Source of the DNA: Cupriavidus sp. YR651
Lineage (GTDB): Bacteria > Pseudomonadota > Gammaproteobacteria > Burkholderiales > Burkholderiaceae
Length of the DNA stretch: 64,000 nt
Direction: 5' to 3'
Assembly (NCBI RefSeq): GCF_900101625.1
Contig: NZ_FMYZ01000005.1
Location: 186,001-250,000, forward strand
Below are positions 8,744-17,524 of the stretch, in pieces. The notes beneath the pieces were generated by a model that worked only from the letters and a program-made list of their open reading frames with translations, was not told where the DNA came from and did no database searches. Both the position numbers and the translations under genes were made by a program. Numbering within the stretch: the first letter of the stretch is position 1; each line of letters opens with the position of its first letter.

Positions 8744-10096
8744 ATGGACAAAGCCGATCACCGGAAGCCGCTCTACAAATCCCTCTACTTCCAGGTCATC
8801 ACCGCCATTATTCTCGGCGTCATCCTCGGCCATTTCTATCCGCACGCCGGCGAGGCGATGAAGCCGCTGGGGGATGGCTTCATCAAGCTGATCAAGATGA
8901 TCATCGCGCCGATCATCTTCTGCACGGTCGTGGTGGGCATCGCCGGCATGGAGGACATGAAGAAGGTTGGCAAGACCGGCGGGCTGGCGCTGCTGTACTT
9001 CGAGGTCGTGAGCAGTATTGCCCTGCTGGTCGGCCTGCTGATCATCAACATCGTCAAACCCGGCGCCGGCATGAACGTCGACGCATCCACCCTCGACACG
9101 AAGGGCATCGCCGCCTACACGGGGCCCGGCAAACTGGAAGGCACGGTCGATTTCCTGCTGCACGTCATCCCGAACACGGTGGTGGATGCCTTTGCCAAGG
9201 GTGAGATCCTCCAGGTGCTGCTGTTCGCGGTGATGTTCGGCTTTGCGCTGCACAGGTTCGGCGGCCGCGGCACGCTGGTGTTCGACTTCATCGAGAAGTT
9301 CTCGCACGTGCTGTTCACCATCGTCGGCTACATCATGAAGGTCGCGCCGATTGGTGCCTTCGGCGCCATGGCCTTCACCATCGGCAAGTACGGCGTGGGC
9401 TCGCTGCTGCAGCTTGGCGAGCTGATGGCGACCTTCTACGCCACCTGCCTGTTTTTCATCTTCGTCGTGCTGGGCACCATCGCCCGGGTGCACGGCTTCT
9501 CGATCTGGAAATTCATCAAGTACATCAAGGAGGAGTTGCTGATCGTGCTGGGCACGTCGTCGTCGGAATCCGTGTTGCCGCGGATGATGGCCAAGCTGGA
9601 GAACCTGGGCGCCCGCAAGTCCGTCGTCGGACTGGTGATCCCGACCGGCTACTCCTTCAACCTCGATGGCACCTCCATCTACCTGACGATGGCGGCGGTG
9701 TTCATCGCCCAGGCAACCAACACCGACATGACCCTGACGCAGCAGCTCACGCTGCTCGCCGTGCTGCTGCTGACCTCCAAGGGCGCCGCCGGCGTCACCG
9801 GGAGTGGCTTCATCGTGCTGGCGGCCACGCTGTCGGCGGTGGGACATGTTCCGGTGGCGGGGCTGGCCCTGATTCTCGGCATCGACCGCTTCATGTCGGA
9901 GGCGCGCGCGCTGACCAACCTGATCGGCAACGGCGTGGCCACGGTGGTCGTGGCGAAATGGACTGGCGACCTCGATGTCGAGCGGATGCACCGCAGGCTG
10001 GATGGCGAGTCGGACATCGAGGCCGACGAGCCGGAAGTGGTGCTCGACCAGACCGCAGCCCATATGCCGGTGGCCGACACCACGATCAGCCGGTGA
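8744..10096 (+). CDS. dctA: C4-dicarboxylate:H+/Na+ symporter DctA
   Basis: Inner-membrane carrier of about 450 residues of the glutamate/dicarboxylate symporter family. It imports succinate, fumarate, malate and often orotate. Family motifs are strong: the [11 protein letters not shown] hairpin, [12 protein letters not shown], and [17 protein letters not shown]. Several hydrophobic helices are visible, beginning at [20 protein letters not shown]. Three nearby in-frame ATGs exist (8732, 8741, 8744); the last has GGAG at the best distance. It stands alone between divergent and convergent neighbours, with no DctB/DctD two-component genes beside it. Confidence 0.95.
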   Translation: MDKADHRKPLYKSLYFQVITAIILGVILGHFYPHAGEAMKPLGDGFIKLIKMIIAPIIFCTVVVGIAGMEDMKKVGKTGGLALLYFEVVSSIALLVGLLIINIVKPGAGMNVDASTLDTKGIAAYTGPGKLEGTVDFLLHVIPNTVVDAFAKGEILQVLLFAVMFGFALHRFGGRGTLVFDFIEKFSHVLFTIVGYIMKVAPIGAFGAMAFTIGKYGVGSLLQLGELMATFYATCLFFIFVVLGTIARVHGFSIWKFIKYIKEELLIVLGTSSSESVLPRMMAKLENLGARKSVVGLVIPTGYSFNLDGTSIYLTMAAVFIAQATNTDMTLTQQLTLLAVLLLTSKGAAGVTGSGFIVLAATLSAVGHVPVAGLALILGIDRFMSEARALTNLIGNGVATVVVAKWTGDLDVERMHRRLDGESDIEADEPEVVLDQTAAHMPVADTTISR

Positions 10097-10108
10097 GCGA
10101 GTCCAGCT

Positions 10109-10444
10109 TCAGCGTCCCATCCGGCGGTCGTAGCTGCGTGAGACGCGGTCGAGCAGGCCGGAATCGCGCGGGTTGGCAGCGTTGAATTCCACGCGCACGC
10201 TGCCGTCACCCTGCTGGCGGACACTGGCCGTCACGGTGTCGCCGCCTTGCGTGCCAACGACGATGCCGCTGCCGGGGTCCTGATTGGTGACCGTCAGGCC
10301 CTGATCCCGCATGGCATCCGCGGCCGCGTAGAACGAACGGTCGTAGCTGGCCGGCGCCCCCGCCGGGGCCGGGTATCCGTAGTAAGTGCAGCCCGGCAGC
10401 GCGAGCACGGCAGCGAATACCAGGGCAATCGGCGTGCGCATCAT
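10109..10444 (-). CDS. Small predicted lipoprotein
   Basis: A 111-residue protein with a lipoprotein signal peptide: a hydrophobic stretch ending in the lipobox LPGC, then a Tyr/Pro/Ala-rich linker. The mature part (from about residue 35) begins with SFYAAADAMRDQGLTVTNQD and contains GTQGGDTVTASVRQ, a compact alpha/beta pattern also seen in small outer-membrane-associated lipoproteins. AGGAGG precedes the start. No functional assignment is possible. It converges on dctA with a 12-base gap. Confidence 0.75.
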   Translation of the reverse strand: MMRTPIALVFAAVLALPGCTYYGYPAPAGAPASYDRSFYAAADAMRDQGLTVTNQDPGSGIVVGTQGGDTVTASVRQQGDGSVRVEFNAANPRDSGLLDRVSRSYDRRMGR

Positions 10445-10595
10445 GATGACATCCTCCTATAGTCGAGGCGGAGGCCAGGGCTGAACCCTGGCCTGGCGCG
10501 CCGATGCCAGCAAAAGTGCCTCAATTTCCTTCCGGCACCGATGGAGGCAACTGTCCACCACCGTCACGGCGCTGTCAATCAGGCGCGAAGCTGGC

Positions 10596-11519
10596 TCAGG
10601 CGAGCCGTCCTCCGTGCACGGGCGCACCGCCCATCGGCATGTCGATGCACAGGATGGCGCCTGTGGTCGATTCGGTCATGAGCAGCGTCTTGCCGTCTTC
10701 GCCGCCGAAGCAGAGGTTGGTCAGCGATGCGCCCGTCGGACTGCGAATCACCTCCACAGGCTCGGCACGATGATTGAGAACCCAGACATAGCCGAGCCCG
10801 GGATTCGCCACCAGCAGATGCCCGTCGGAACGCATGGCGAGGCCATCGGGGCCGCTCGGCCCGTAGGACGTGAAGAACTGGCCGACCTTGCTCACCGAAC
10901 CATCCGCCTGCAATGGCACGCGCCAGACGCAATTGCCGCGTGTCATCGCGACAAACAGCACCTTTTCGTCCGGCGACAGCACCAATCCATTCGGGCTGGG
11001 GGCATTGGCCAGAAGGAGGTCGAGCTTGCCCCCCGGGCTCAGGCGATACACGCGACCGGCAGGATCATGCATGCCGGTCTGGCCCTGGTCGGTGAAATAG
11101 AGATTGCCCGCCGAATCGAACGTCAGATCGTTGACGCCACGGAACCGCTCCGAATTCCTGCGCTCGAGGAAAGGGCTCACGTTGCCCGTCCTGATATCCA
11201 GGCGAACCAGGCCGTTGCGATAGTCGGTGATCAGGAAGTCCCCGCCAGCCAGGCGCTTCATGCCATTCGGCTCGCCGTCATACTCCGCGACGAGTTCCCA
11301 GTCGCCCTGCATCGACACGCGAAACACGCGGCCATAGGGAATATCGGTCACCCAGAGATGATCCTCGGCCCACACCGGCCCTTCGAGGAACGAGTCGATG
11401 GTGGCCCCTCCGCGATTGGCGTGCGCCCACGCATTGTCCTTGTCGTGCCGACGGAATGAATCCGGAAGCGTTGTCAGCACCTTGGCGTCACGCACGACGG
11501 GTTGCTGGGCGAGAAACAT
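10596..11519 (-). CDS. SMP-30/gluconolactonase-family lactonase
   Basis: A 307-residue six-bladed beta-propeller enzyme hydrolysing sugar or other lactones with a divalent metal. All four metal ligands of the family can be placed: Glu in FLEGPVW, Asn in GVNDLTFD, Asn in SPNGLVLSPD and Asp in GPDGLAM. The start at 11519 was chosen because AGGAG sits just before it; an extension upstream overlaps the Bug stop region. Last gene of the IclR-linked operon (15216 to 10596). It contrasts with the degenerate SMP-30 domain fused to an IclR regulator at 45.4 kb. Confidence 0.88.
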   Translation of the reverse strand: MFLAQQPVVRDAKVLTTLPDSFRRHDKDNAWAHANRGGATIDSFLEGPVWAEDHLWVTDIPYGRVFRVSMQGDWELVAEYDGEPNGMKRLAGGDFLITDYRNGLVRLDIRTGNVSPFLERRNSERFRGVNDLTFDSAGNLYFTDQGQTGMHDPAGRVYRLSPGGKLDLLLANAPSPNGLVLSPDEKVLFVAMTRGNCVWRVPLQADGSVSKVGQFFTSYGPSGPDGLAMRSDGHLLVANPGLGYVWVLNHRAEPVEVIRSPTGASLTNLCFGGEDGKTLLMTESTTGAILCIDMPMGGAPVHGGRLA

Positions 11520-11533
11520 GGCTGGCTCCTGGC

Positions 11534-12505
11534 TTATTGCTTTTCGATCTGGGCCCGCTGCGCGACGGGAGCCCACTGCGCGGTTTCCCGCTGGATCAGT
11601 TGCGCAAACGCGGGGCTGTCCATATTGCCTGGCTGCGCGCCCATCGACGCCAGGAATGACTTCATGTCGGGGGCCAGGAGCGCCTTGTGAATCTCGGCTT
11701 GCAACCGGGTCACGACATCGGCTGGCGTGCCCTTCGGTGCGGCCAGGCCGGACCAGTTGAACAGGCTGAAGGCGGGGACGCCGGCTTCCGCAAAGGTCGG
11801 AACGTCCGGAAACACATCCACCCGGCTCTTTCCGCTGATGCCCAGCAGACGCATCTGCTTGCCTTTCACAGGCGCCAGCGCGGTCGGCGTCGACACAACC
11901 AGCAGGTCCACGCTGCCGGACAGCAGCCCGACCATGGCTTCGCCCGCGCCCTTGTACGGAACGTGCATCAGCTTGATGCCCGCTGCCTGCTGGAACGCCT
12001 CGGCGGCGAAATGCGGCGAACTGCCCGGGCCGCCGGTTCCAAATGTCACCTCTCCGGGATGTGCCTTGGCGTAGCTGACCAGCGAGGCGAGGTCCTTGAA
12101 ACGCGAATCGGCCTTGACGCCGAGCACGACCGGCGAGAACGCGAACGGCGCGATCGGCACCAGCGCCGTCTGATGATCCCAGTTCAGCTTCTTGAAGACA
12201 TAGGGCAGCGTCGTATAGGAATTGTCGTTCGCCAGCAGCGTGTAGCCGTCGGCCACCGCGTTGACGACCTGTGACGTCCCAATCGTGCCCGATGCTCCCG
12301 GCTTGTTCTCGACCACAAAACTCTGCCCGGTCTGCTCGGTCAGCTTCTGGGCGATCTTGCGGGTCACCACGTCAACGGCGCCGCCGGGAGGATTCGGCAC
12401 GACGATCCGCACCGGCTTGTCGGGGTAAGCCGCGGCGGCGGGTGCCATGCCGGTGCACAAGAGCGTCGCCATGATGGCGACGTAAGCAACTGTTCGGTGA
12501 ATCAT
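11534..12505 (-). CDS. Bug/TctC-family periplasmic solute-binding protein
   Basis: A 323-residue receptor with a signal peptide ending APAAAA|YPDKP, the Bug entry motif KPVRIVVPNPPGGAVDVV, ENKPGASG, and the late TFAEAGVPAFSL segment. It is the second Bug gene of the same operon (the other starts at 15216). Two receptors suggest two related substrates or paralogue turnover. No transport membrane genes lie nearby, so it must use TctAB encoded elsewhere or act as a sensor partner. Confidence 0.92.
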   Translation of the reverse strand: MIHRTVAYVAIMATLLCTGMAPAAAAYPDKPVRIVVPNPPGGAVDVVTRKIAQKLTEQTGQSFVVENKPGASGTIGTSQVVNAVADGYTLLANDNSYTTLPYVFKKLNWDHQTALVPIAPFAFSPVVLGVKADSRFKDLASLVSYAKAHPGEVTFGTGGPGSSPHFAAEAFQQAAGIKLMHVPYKGAGEAMVGLLSGSVDLLVVSTPTALAPVKGKQMRLLGISGKSRVDVFPDVPTFAEAGVPAFSLFNWSGLAAPKGTPADVVTRLQAEIHKALLAPDMKSFLASMGAQPGNMDSPAFAQLIQRETAQWAPVAQRAQIEKQ

Positions 12506-12589
12506 GATGTTGTCCCCTGGTGCCGCGGCAGACGCGTCTATCTTGCCGCGGCACGCTTGTTTTGACTATCGGAATGCGCCCTGCGGCAC

Positions 12590-13531
12590 TTACGCGAGCT
12601 GGTTCGCGTGCTGCAGGACCGCAAGCACGTTCCGTGCGGCGCCCACCCCCATGTTGACGTAGGCCGCGTCGCTGACGCCTCCGATATGAGGAGACAGGAT
12701 GAGGTTGGGAATCTCGCGAAACGCGTGCACCGCGGGCATCGGCTCGATGGCAAAGCTGTCCAGCCCGGCGGCGTACAACTGGCCCTTTTGCAGAGCCTCG
12801 ACCAGCGCCGGTTCGTCGATCAGGCCGCCGCGCGCCGTGTTGACGAGGATCGCGCCATGCTTGAACGTCGCCAGCGTCTCGCGGTTCAGCATGCCGCGAT
12901 TCTCTTCCGTCAGCGGGCAGTGCAGCGACACCACGTCCGATTCCCGGTACAACTGCGGCAGGTCCACGAGCGTCACGCCGTCCGGCGCCGTCTTTGCATA
13001 GGGATCGAAGGCGATGACGCGCATGCCGGTGGCGACGCCGATCACCGCGGCGCGACGGCCAATCTCGCCGAGCCCGACAATGCCGAGCGTGCGTCCGTTC
13101 AGCTCGATCGTCTTGTGGGTCGCCTTGTCCCAGTGCCCGCCGTGCATCCGGTCGTTCAGGAAGGGGACGGCCTTGGCACACGCGAGGATCAGCGCCCACG
13201 CATGCTCCGCCACCGCGGCGGCATTCGCACCAACGGCTGCCTTCACCGCAATGCCCCGCTCGGCCGCAGCCTGCTGGTCGATCACATCGATGCCGCTCCC
13301 GTGCTTCGAAATCACCTTGAGCGACGGCGCCGCGTCCATGACGCCGGCGCCAACCTTGCCGTAGCGCACGATGATGGCGACGGGATCCTTTTCACGCGCC
13401 AGCGACTCGATGGCGTCCTCGGCTGGCTGCTTGCCGGCGAAGCAGACGTCAAAGTCGGCGAGCAGATGCAGGGCCTCCGGCGCGAGATCGTTCCCCGTGA
13501 CCAGGACGGCGGGCTTCCTGGTTCCGGTCAC
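12590..13531 (-). CDS. D-isomer 2-hydroxyacid dehydrogenase (phosphoglycerate dehydrogenase-like)
   Basis: A 313-residue NAD-dependent dehydrogenase. It shows the Rossmann motif GIVGLGEIGRRA, the NTARGGLIDEPAL segment, GLDSFAIEP and the C-terminal catalytic histidine in SPHIGG. There is no regulatory ACT domain, so it is a catabolic hydroxyacid dehydrogenase rather than SerA. The start overlaps the stop of the RraA-like gene by four bases (ATGA), implying coupled translation and a shared pathway: a hydroxy acid or its oxo form passing between the two enzymes. Confidence 0.9.
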   Translation of the reverse strand: MTGTRKPAVLVTGNDLAPEALHLLADFDVCFAGKQPAEDAIESLAREKDPVAIIVRYGKVGAGVMDAAPSLKVISKHGSGIDVIDQQAAAERGIAVKAAVGANAAAVAEHAWALILACAKAVPFLNDRMHGGHWDKATHKTIELNGRTLGIVGLGEIGRRAAVIGVATGMRVIAFDPYAKTAPDGVTLVDLPQLYRESDVVSLHCPLTEENRGMLNRETLATFKHGAILVNTARGGLIDEPALVEALQKGQLYAAGLDSFAIEPMPAVHAFREIPNLILSPHIGGVSDAAYVNMGVGAARNVLAVLQHANQLA

Positions 13532-14226
13532 AGCGATTCCCCCTCGGCCAGGACACCTGCGGCGCGCAGTTCGCCGTCCAGCCAGCCCGGGCGCAGGTCA
13601 CCGGCCTTGATGGCGGCGATGCGTCGGGCTTCGGCATCCACCTTCTTCTGCGCCAGTTCGAGAATGGCGGGCACGTCTTCACGCGGGATGACCACGACCC
13701 CGTCGGCGTCGCCAACAATCAGGTCGCCGGGGTTGATCGCCACACCGGCCACCGACGCGGGCCAGTTCACCAGGCCGCCAATGGCCTTGGTCGGGCCGCA
13801 CGGGTTGGTGCCGGCGGAGAAGACCGGGAACTTGCCATGGGCCAGCTCATGGGAGTCACGCACGGCCGCGTCGATGACAAAGCCCGCAACACCGGATTCC
13901 TGCGCCTGGGTCGCCATGATCTCGCCGCACAGGGCGGCAGTCTGGTCCCCCTTTCCGTCGACAACGATCACATCGCCCGGCTTTGCAATGGCCAGGGCCA
14001 CGTGAAACATGAGGTTGTCGCCCGGGCGGACTTCCACGGTCAGTGCGGGGCCGGCGATCTTCATCGAAGCCGACAGGCCTTGTACGCGCGCATTCAGCGT
14101 GCCGCGACGGCCCACGACGTCGGCCAGGATGGCGGCCTGGAATTGCGACGCACGCGCCACCAGTTCGGGCGAGACGCGCTCATATTCGCGACGAATCGCG
14201 GGAGATGCTTTGGCTTGGGTGCTCAT
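13528..14226 (-). CDS. RraA-family protein, probable oxo-acid aldolase/decarboxylase
   Basis: A 232-residue protein of the RraA / HMG-CHA aldolase family. The metal-site region is clear: GDVIVVDGKGDQTAALCGEIM, then the GFVIDAAVRDS segment (about residues 75-125) with the catalytic Arg-Asp pair. Active family members cleave 4-hydroxy-4-methyl-2-oxoglutarate or decarboxylate oxaloacetate; RNase E inhibitors lack catalysis. The extended N-terminus and operon setting with a hydroxyacid dehydrogenase, lactonase and Bug receptors favour an aldolase role. Substrate unknown. Confidence 0.85.
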   Translation of the reverse strand: MSTQAKASPAIRREYERVSPELVARASQFQAAILADVVGRRGTLNARVQGLSASMKIAGPALTVEVRPGDNLMFHVALAIAKPGDVIVVDGKGDQTAALCGEIMATQAQESGVAGFVIDAAVRDSHELAHGKFPVFSAGTNPCGPTKAIGGLVNWPASVAGVAINPGDLIVGDADGVVVIPREDVPAILELAQKKVDAEARRIAAIKAGDLRPGWLDGELRAAGVLAEGESL

Positions 14227-14256
14227 GTACGACTCCAGATATTGCAGAAACAGGGA

Positions 14257-15216
14257 TTATTTGGTGGAAGCGGTCTTCCACAGGCCTTCGAACTTGCCGC
14301 GCTGCGTGGCCATGTGCTGGCTCCACGCCGCGCCGGACAGATAGGAGATGCCGCGCGCCTCATTGACAGCGCGCGCCAGGAATTCGGGGTCCCTGGTCGT
14401 GGCTTCGATGGCGGCCTGCAGACGCTTGCTGACGTCCGGCGGCAAGCCGCGCGGCGCGGCGAAGCCACGTTCGGAAGAGATCACGATGTCGAGCTTCTGC
14501 TCGCGGGCGGTCGGCACATCGGCCACGCTTTGACGGCGCGCCTCGCCGAGCTGAGCCAGGATCTTCACGTCCTTCGACGCGCGATCGGCCTCGGTGTATT
14601 CGGTTGTGCTCATGGCCATCACGTCGATGTGATGACCGAGCAGGCTGGTCTTGGTCTGCGACGTGCCGGCGAACGGAATGTGGTTGACCTTGGCGCCCGT
14701 GGACTGCTGCAGCGCCAGCGCCGCCATGTGCCCGTTGGTGCCAATGCCGTTGCTGCCCATCGACAGGCCTTCAGGGTTGGCCTTGAGCTTCGCCACGAGG
14801 TCGGCCAGGGAAGCCAGCTTGCTGTCCCCCGCCACCACGAACATCGCGGGGTCATCGATCACGCGGGCCAGCGGAACGATCGCAGCGGGTTCGTACTTCG
14901 GCTTGCGCTGGATGGGAATGGTGAGGAACGACGGCGTGGAAATGATCCCGAGCGTGTAGCCATCCGCGGCGGCGCGCGATAGCCCCACATAGGCAATCTC
15001 GCCGGACGCGCCGGGCTTGTTCACCACGACGATGCGCGCCTTGCCGCCCAGGTGTTTTTGCAGGTACGGCGCCATCGCACGCGCCAGCAGGTCAGTACCA
15101 CCACCCGCCGCAAAGCCGACATAAACCTCGATGGGCCGGTCGTCCGGCCAGGCCGCATGGGCCGACATCGATGTGGCCGCGAAGGCCGCCAGAAGAAGGG
15201 ATCGCGTCGAACGCAT
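14257..15216 (-). CDS. Bug/TctC-family periplasmic solute-binding protein
   Basis: A 319-residue receptor with a signal peptide ending SAHA|AWPDD and the Bug motifs VYVGFAAGGGTDLLAR, NKPGASGEIAY and DGYTLGI. First gene of the five-gene operon. Its start codon lies 20 bases from the inner edge of an IclR-type palindrome, so its expression is very likely controlled by the divergent regulator. The entry motif differs from most Bugs (PIEVYVGF instead of PIRxVVPF), a minor oddity. Confidence 0.92.
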   Translation of the reverse strand: MRSTRSLLLAAFAATSMSAHAAWPDDRPIEVYVGFAAGGGTDLLARAMAPYLQKHLGGKARIVVVNKPGASGEIAYVGLSRAAADGYTLGIISTPSFLTIPIQRKPKYEPAAIVPLARVIDDPAMFVVAGDSKLASLADLVAKLKANPEGLSMGSNGIGTNGHMAALALQQSTGAKVNHIPFAGTSQTKTSLLGHHIDVMAMSTTEYTEADRASKDVKILAQLGEARRQSVADVPTAREQKLDIVISSERGFAAPRGLPPDVSKRLQAAIEATTRDPEFLARAVNEARGISYLSGAAWSQHMATQRGKFEGLWKTASTK

Positions 15217-15235
15217 TCGTTGTCTCCGTGTTGCG

Positions 15236-15260
15236 TTGTACTCTGTACAACATCGTTGTA
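15236..15260. promoter_or_regulatory. Two overlapping IclR-type operator palindromes
   Basis: TTGTAC-TCT-GTACAA (15236-15250) is a perfect 6+3+6 palindrome. It overlaps TACAAC-ATC-GTTGTA (15246-15260), also 6+3+6. They lie 20 bases upstream of the Bug start codon on the minus strand. The same layout is repeated in front of the IclR gene at 15336-15350. Confidence 0.7.
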
Positions 15261-15316
15261 TTTCCGTGAGACAAATATAATCCGTTCACGCTGCCATTCC
15301 ATTTATCGTTTACCCG

Positions 15317-15350
15317 TGTACGGTACAAAATGGTGTTGTACATCGTACAA
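15317..15350. promoter_or_regulatory. IclR-type operators in front of the iclR-family gene
   Basis: TTGTAC-ATC-GTACAA at 15336-15350 repeats the arms of the operator at 15236. A shorter palindrome, TGTAC-G-GTACA, lies at 15317-15327. The pair sits 28-61 bases before the regulator start, suggesting autoregulation together with control of the divergent operon. Confidence 0.68.
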
Positions 15351-15377
15351 TGCAAAAAACCTGCACTGGAACGATCT

Positions 15378-16106
15378 ATGAGTAACCACGGGGTAGCTGC
15401 AGTCGAGAAAGCGCTCGGCCTGCTCGACTGTTTCCGGCTGGGCGCCGAGATGCTGTCACTCGCGCAACTGTCCGCCGCGTCCGGCATGCACAAGACGACC
15501 GTCTTCCGCCTGTTGAATTCACTGGAACGGATGAGCTACGTGGTGCGCGCGGCTGACGGCCGCTATACGCTCGGCCCACGCGTGCTGTACCTCGGCAAGC
15601 TGTACGAGCAGTCGTTCCAGCTCGGCTCGGTCATCGAACCCGTTCTCCAGGACCTCGCGGCCGCGACGAAGGAGAGCGCCTCCTACTATGTGCTTCACGG
15701 CGACGAGCAGCGGATGTGCCTGTATCGTGCCGAACCGAGTGAAGGCCTCCGCGAAACGCGACTGCCCGGCACCATCCTTCCGCTCGATGACACCGCGATC
15801 GGGTCGGTGCTGAAGTTCTGGGGCAAGGGCGAGGAAACCGCGCAGAAAGCCGACCCGCTCCCGTGGTTCACCTCTGGTGCGCGCGATGTCTATACGGCGG
15901 CGTTCGCCACGCCGCTTTTTGGCGCCGGCGACAAGTTCATGGCAGCGCTGGCGCTCTCGGGGCCGGCTTCGAGACTGGAAGCTGCCGATCGCGCCGAAAT
16001 CGTGCGCGTGCAGCTGGTTGCCGCCACCAAACTGTCACGCATGCTCGGGGCGAGCCCAGGCTGGTGCGAGCGCATCTATGGAGAGCGGGCATCGCAAAAG
16101 CAATGA
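15378..16106 (+). CDS. IclR-family transcriptional regulator
   Basis: A 242-residue regulator. Residues 5-65 form the winged helix (LSLAQLSAASGMHKTTVFRLL), residues 80-240 the IclR effector domain with the late PLFGAGDKFMAALALSGPA strand region (about 190-210). The ATG at 15378 was chosen; an upstream in-frame start at 15330 would place the operator inside the gene. Divergent from the Bug-RraA-dehydrogenase-Bug-lactonase operon and flanked by matching palindromes, so it is the probable local regulator. The effector is likely the imported acid or a pathway intermediate. Confidence 0.9.
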   Translation: MSNHGVAAVEKALGLLDCFRLGAEMLSLAQLSAASGMHKTTVFRLLNSLERMSYVVRAADGRYTLGPRVLYLGKLYEQSFQLGSVIEPVLQDLAAATKESASYYVLHGDEQRMCLYRAEPSEGLRETRLPGTILPLDDTAIGSVLKFWGKGEETAQKADPLPWFTSGARDVYTAAFATPLFGAGDKFMAALALSGPASRLEAADRAEIVRVQLVAATKLSRMLGASPGWCERIYGERASQKQ

Positions 16107-16370
16107 GTGCTTTTCCAGCGCGTCGAATGGCTCCTTTGCGCCGCTTCCGCAATCAGTTCTGACAACGGTATGCATGATGCGTCCCTCCACGGACATGGCC
16201 CCGGATTTCGCGCAGTCGCGCAAAGATCCGCATCAGGACGAGTCTGGTCGCCACGCGCGTAACGAGGGCACTGCCGGGGATTGATAGCGCATCGATGCGG
16301 AGCGAGAATCAGGCACCACGCTGCCAGAGCGTCCCGCGCACGACCCCGGTCGACTTGTCAGGAGTTCCAG

Positions 16371-16610
16371 ATGGACACTTCCTTCCACCATTTCTCTGAT
16401 CTGTTCGCGCAGCTCGGCCTGCCATCCGAAGAAGCCGACATTCGCGCCTTCATCGCCAAACACTCCCCGCTCTCGCAGGACATTGATCTATGGGAGGCGC
16501 CATTCTGGACGCCGGCCCAGGCGACTCTGCTGCGCGATGAGTTCATCGAGGATGCCGACTGGGTGGAGACCGTAGACCAGTTGAATCTCGCGCTGCGCGC
16601 GCCGGCTTGA
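16371..16610 (+). CDS. DUF2789 family protein
   Basis: A 79-residue acidic protein matching DUF2789: MDTSFHHFSDLFAQLGLPS at the start, a central APFWTPAQATLLRDEF motif, then EDADWVETVDQLN. Function of the family is unknown. CAGGAG lies eight bases before the ATG. The neighbouring MerR gene converges 51 bases downstream. Confidence 0.85.
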   Translation: MDTSFHHFSDLFAQLGLPSEEADIRAFIAKHSPLSQDIDLWEAPFWTPAQATLLRDEFIEDADWVETVDQLNLALRAPA

Positions 16611-16661
16611 GCGGCGCGGACGCCAGCTTTCATCAATGATTCCCGGGCGGTGGAATCGCGG

Positions 16662-17129
16662 TCATTCACCGCAACACTGACGAGCGTTTGCCGACGCGGA
16701 CATGGAGGGTTCATGCGAGCCCTCTGATCTCATATTGGCCGACAACGTGTCGATCAGGGGGCAAGACGCCTCATTACCATGGGTGTGGCATTGCCCGATG
16801 AGCGTCTTCAGTTCCGCGCGCAATCGCCGCAGATCCTTCAATCTCTCTTCCACAAGCGTGAGCTTTTGTTCGGCCAGCGCGCGGGCCGTGCCGCATGTGT
16901 TGCCATCGTTCTGTCGCAGCAGTATTCGGACTTCATCCAGGGTGAAGCCGAGCGACTGGGCCTGGCGAATGAAATGAAGCCGCTGCAGGCTCTGTTCCGA
17001 ATACTGGCGAATGGCGCCAAAGGCGCGCTCCGGCACCGGCAGCAACCCGCACCGCTGGTAGTAGCGCACCGTCTCCACGCCAACACCAGCCGCACTGGCC
17101 AGCTTCCCGATTGTCAGTGTGTGCTCCAT
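16662..17129 (-). CDS. merR: MerR-type mercury-responsive regulator
   Basis: A 155-residue metalloregulator. Residues 5-70 carry the winged helix (LTIGKLASAAGVGVETVRYYQ), then a dimerisation helix. Cys79, Cys114 and Cys123 match the three Hg(II) ligands of Gram-negative MerR with identical spacing (35 and 9). The C-terminus SCPLIDTL also follows MerR; the tail is about ten residues longer and ends in an extra CC. It is divergent from a 19-bp-spacer promoter of the mer type. The regulated gene, however, is a GDCCVxC protein rather than merTPA. Confidence 0.88.
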   Translation of the reverse strand: MEHTLTIGKLASAAGVGVETVRYYQRCGLLPVPERAFGAIRQYSEQSLQRLHFIRQAQSLGFTLDEVRILLRQNDGNTCGTARALAEQKLTLVEERLKDLRRLRAELKTLIGQCHTHGNEASCPLIDTLSANMRSEGSHEPSMSASANARQCCGE

Positions 17130-17132
17130 CGC

Positions 17133-17163
17133 TTGACTCCGTACCTGGGTACGGACCTAGGCT
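17133..17163 (+). promoter_or_regulatory. mer-type promoter/operator (19-bp spacer)
   Basis: A -35 box TTGACT (17133-17138) and a -10-like TAGGCT (17158-17163) are separated by exactly 19 bases. The spacer holds the dyad CCGTAC-CTGG-GTACGG, the MerR operator. The overlong spacer is the hallmark of promoters that MerR untwists on binding metal. It points towards the GDCCVxC gene and lies just upstream of merR. Confidence 0.85.
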
Positions 17164-17284
17164 AGGCGTAAACAGCGCATAAGGGAAGGACGGATTGCAT
17201 GTCGATGGGCAACGCCGGGGATCAGGTCGCCAGCCATGGTGGCCGCCTGCCGTCTGCCGCCGATCGGCTGTGAGGTAAAGAGAC

Positions 17285-17524
17285 ATGATGAGCGCCGTCA
17301 AGCTGCAATCCATCATCACCTGCCCCGCGTGCGCGCATGCGAAAGAAGAAACCATGCCCGTCGATGCCTGCCAGTGGTGGTATGAGTGCGAGCGCTGCCA
17401 CGCGATGCTAAGGCCCAAGGCTGGTGATTGCTGCGTCTTCTGCTCGTATGGCACCGAAAGGTGCCCGCCCATGCAGCAGCAGTCTTGTTCGTGCTGTTTG
17501 GCGACAGTTGGGACGCCGCGCTGA
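17285..17524 (+). CDS. GDCCVxC-domain small cysteine-rich protein
   Basis: A 79-residue protein with 12 cysteines, including CPAC near the N-terminus, CERC, the family signature GDCCVFC followed by SYG, and a C-terminal CSCC. The GDCCVxC family occurs near mercury and other metal genes, and some members are selenoproteins; here the final position of the signature is a plain cysteine. The protein has no signal peptide. It is the first gene behind the MerR-controlled promoter, 121 bases downstream of the -10 box, so mercury (or a related thiophilic metal) probably induces it. GAGG/AAAGAG precede two adjacent ATG codons. Confidence 0.8.
   Translation: MMSAVKLQSIITCPACAHAKEETMPVDACQWWYECERCHAMLRPKAGDCCVFCSYGTERCPPMQQQSCSCCLATVGTPR

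Noticed and set aside
8489-10063. 524-codon open frame antisense to dctA
   Set aside because: Rich in His, Asp, Gln and Arg without any family motif, and exactly opposite a well-supported transporter. It results from GC-biased codon use.
15330-15377. Longer N-terminus for the IclR gene
   Set aside because: It would translate through the operator palindrome and lacks a ribosome-binding site. The ATG at 15378 fits the family.
16174-16284. 36-codon ORF between the IclR and DUF2789 genes
   Set aside because: Hydrophilic, no clear ribosome-binding site and no similarity noticed. Not enough to call a gene.
17165-17284. Possible merT remnant behind the mer promoter
   Set aside because: The only frame here is a 24-codon ORF starting at 17199, without hydrophobic segments or the merT cysteine pair. 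I see no trace of merT.
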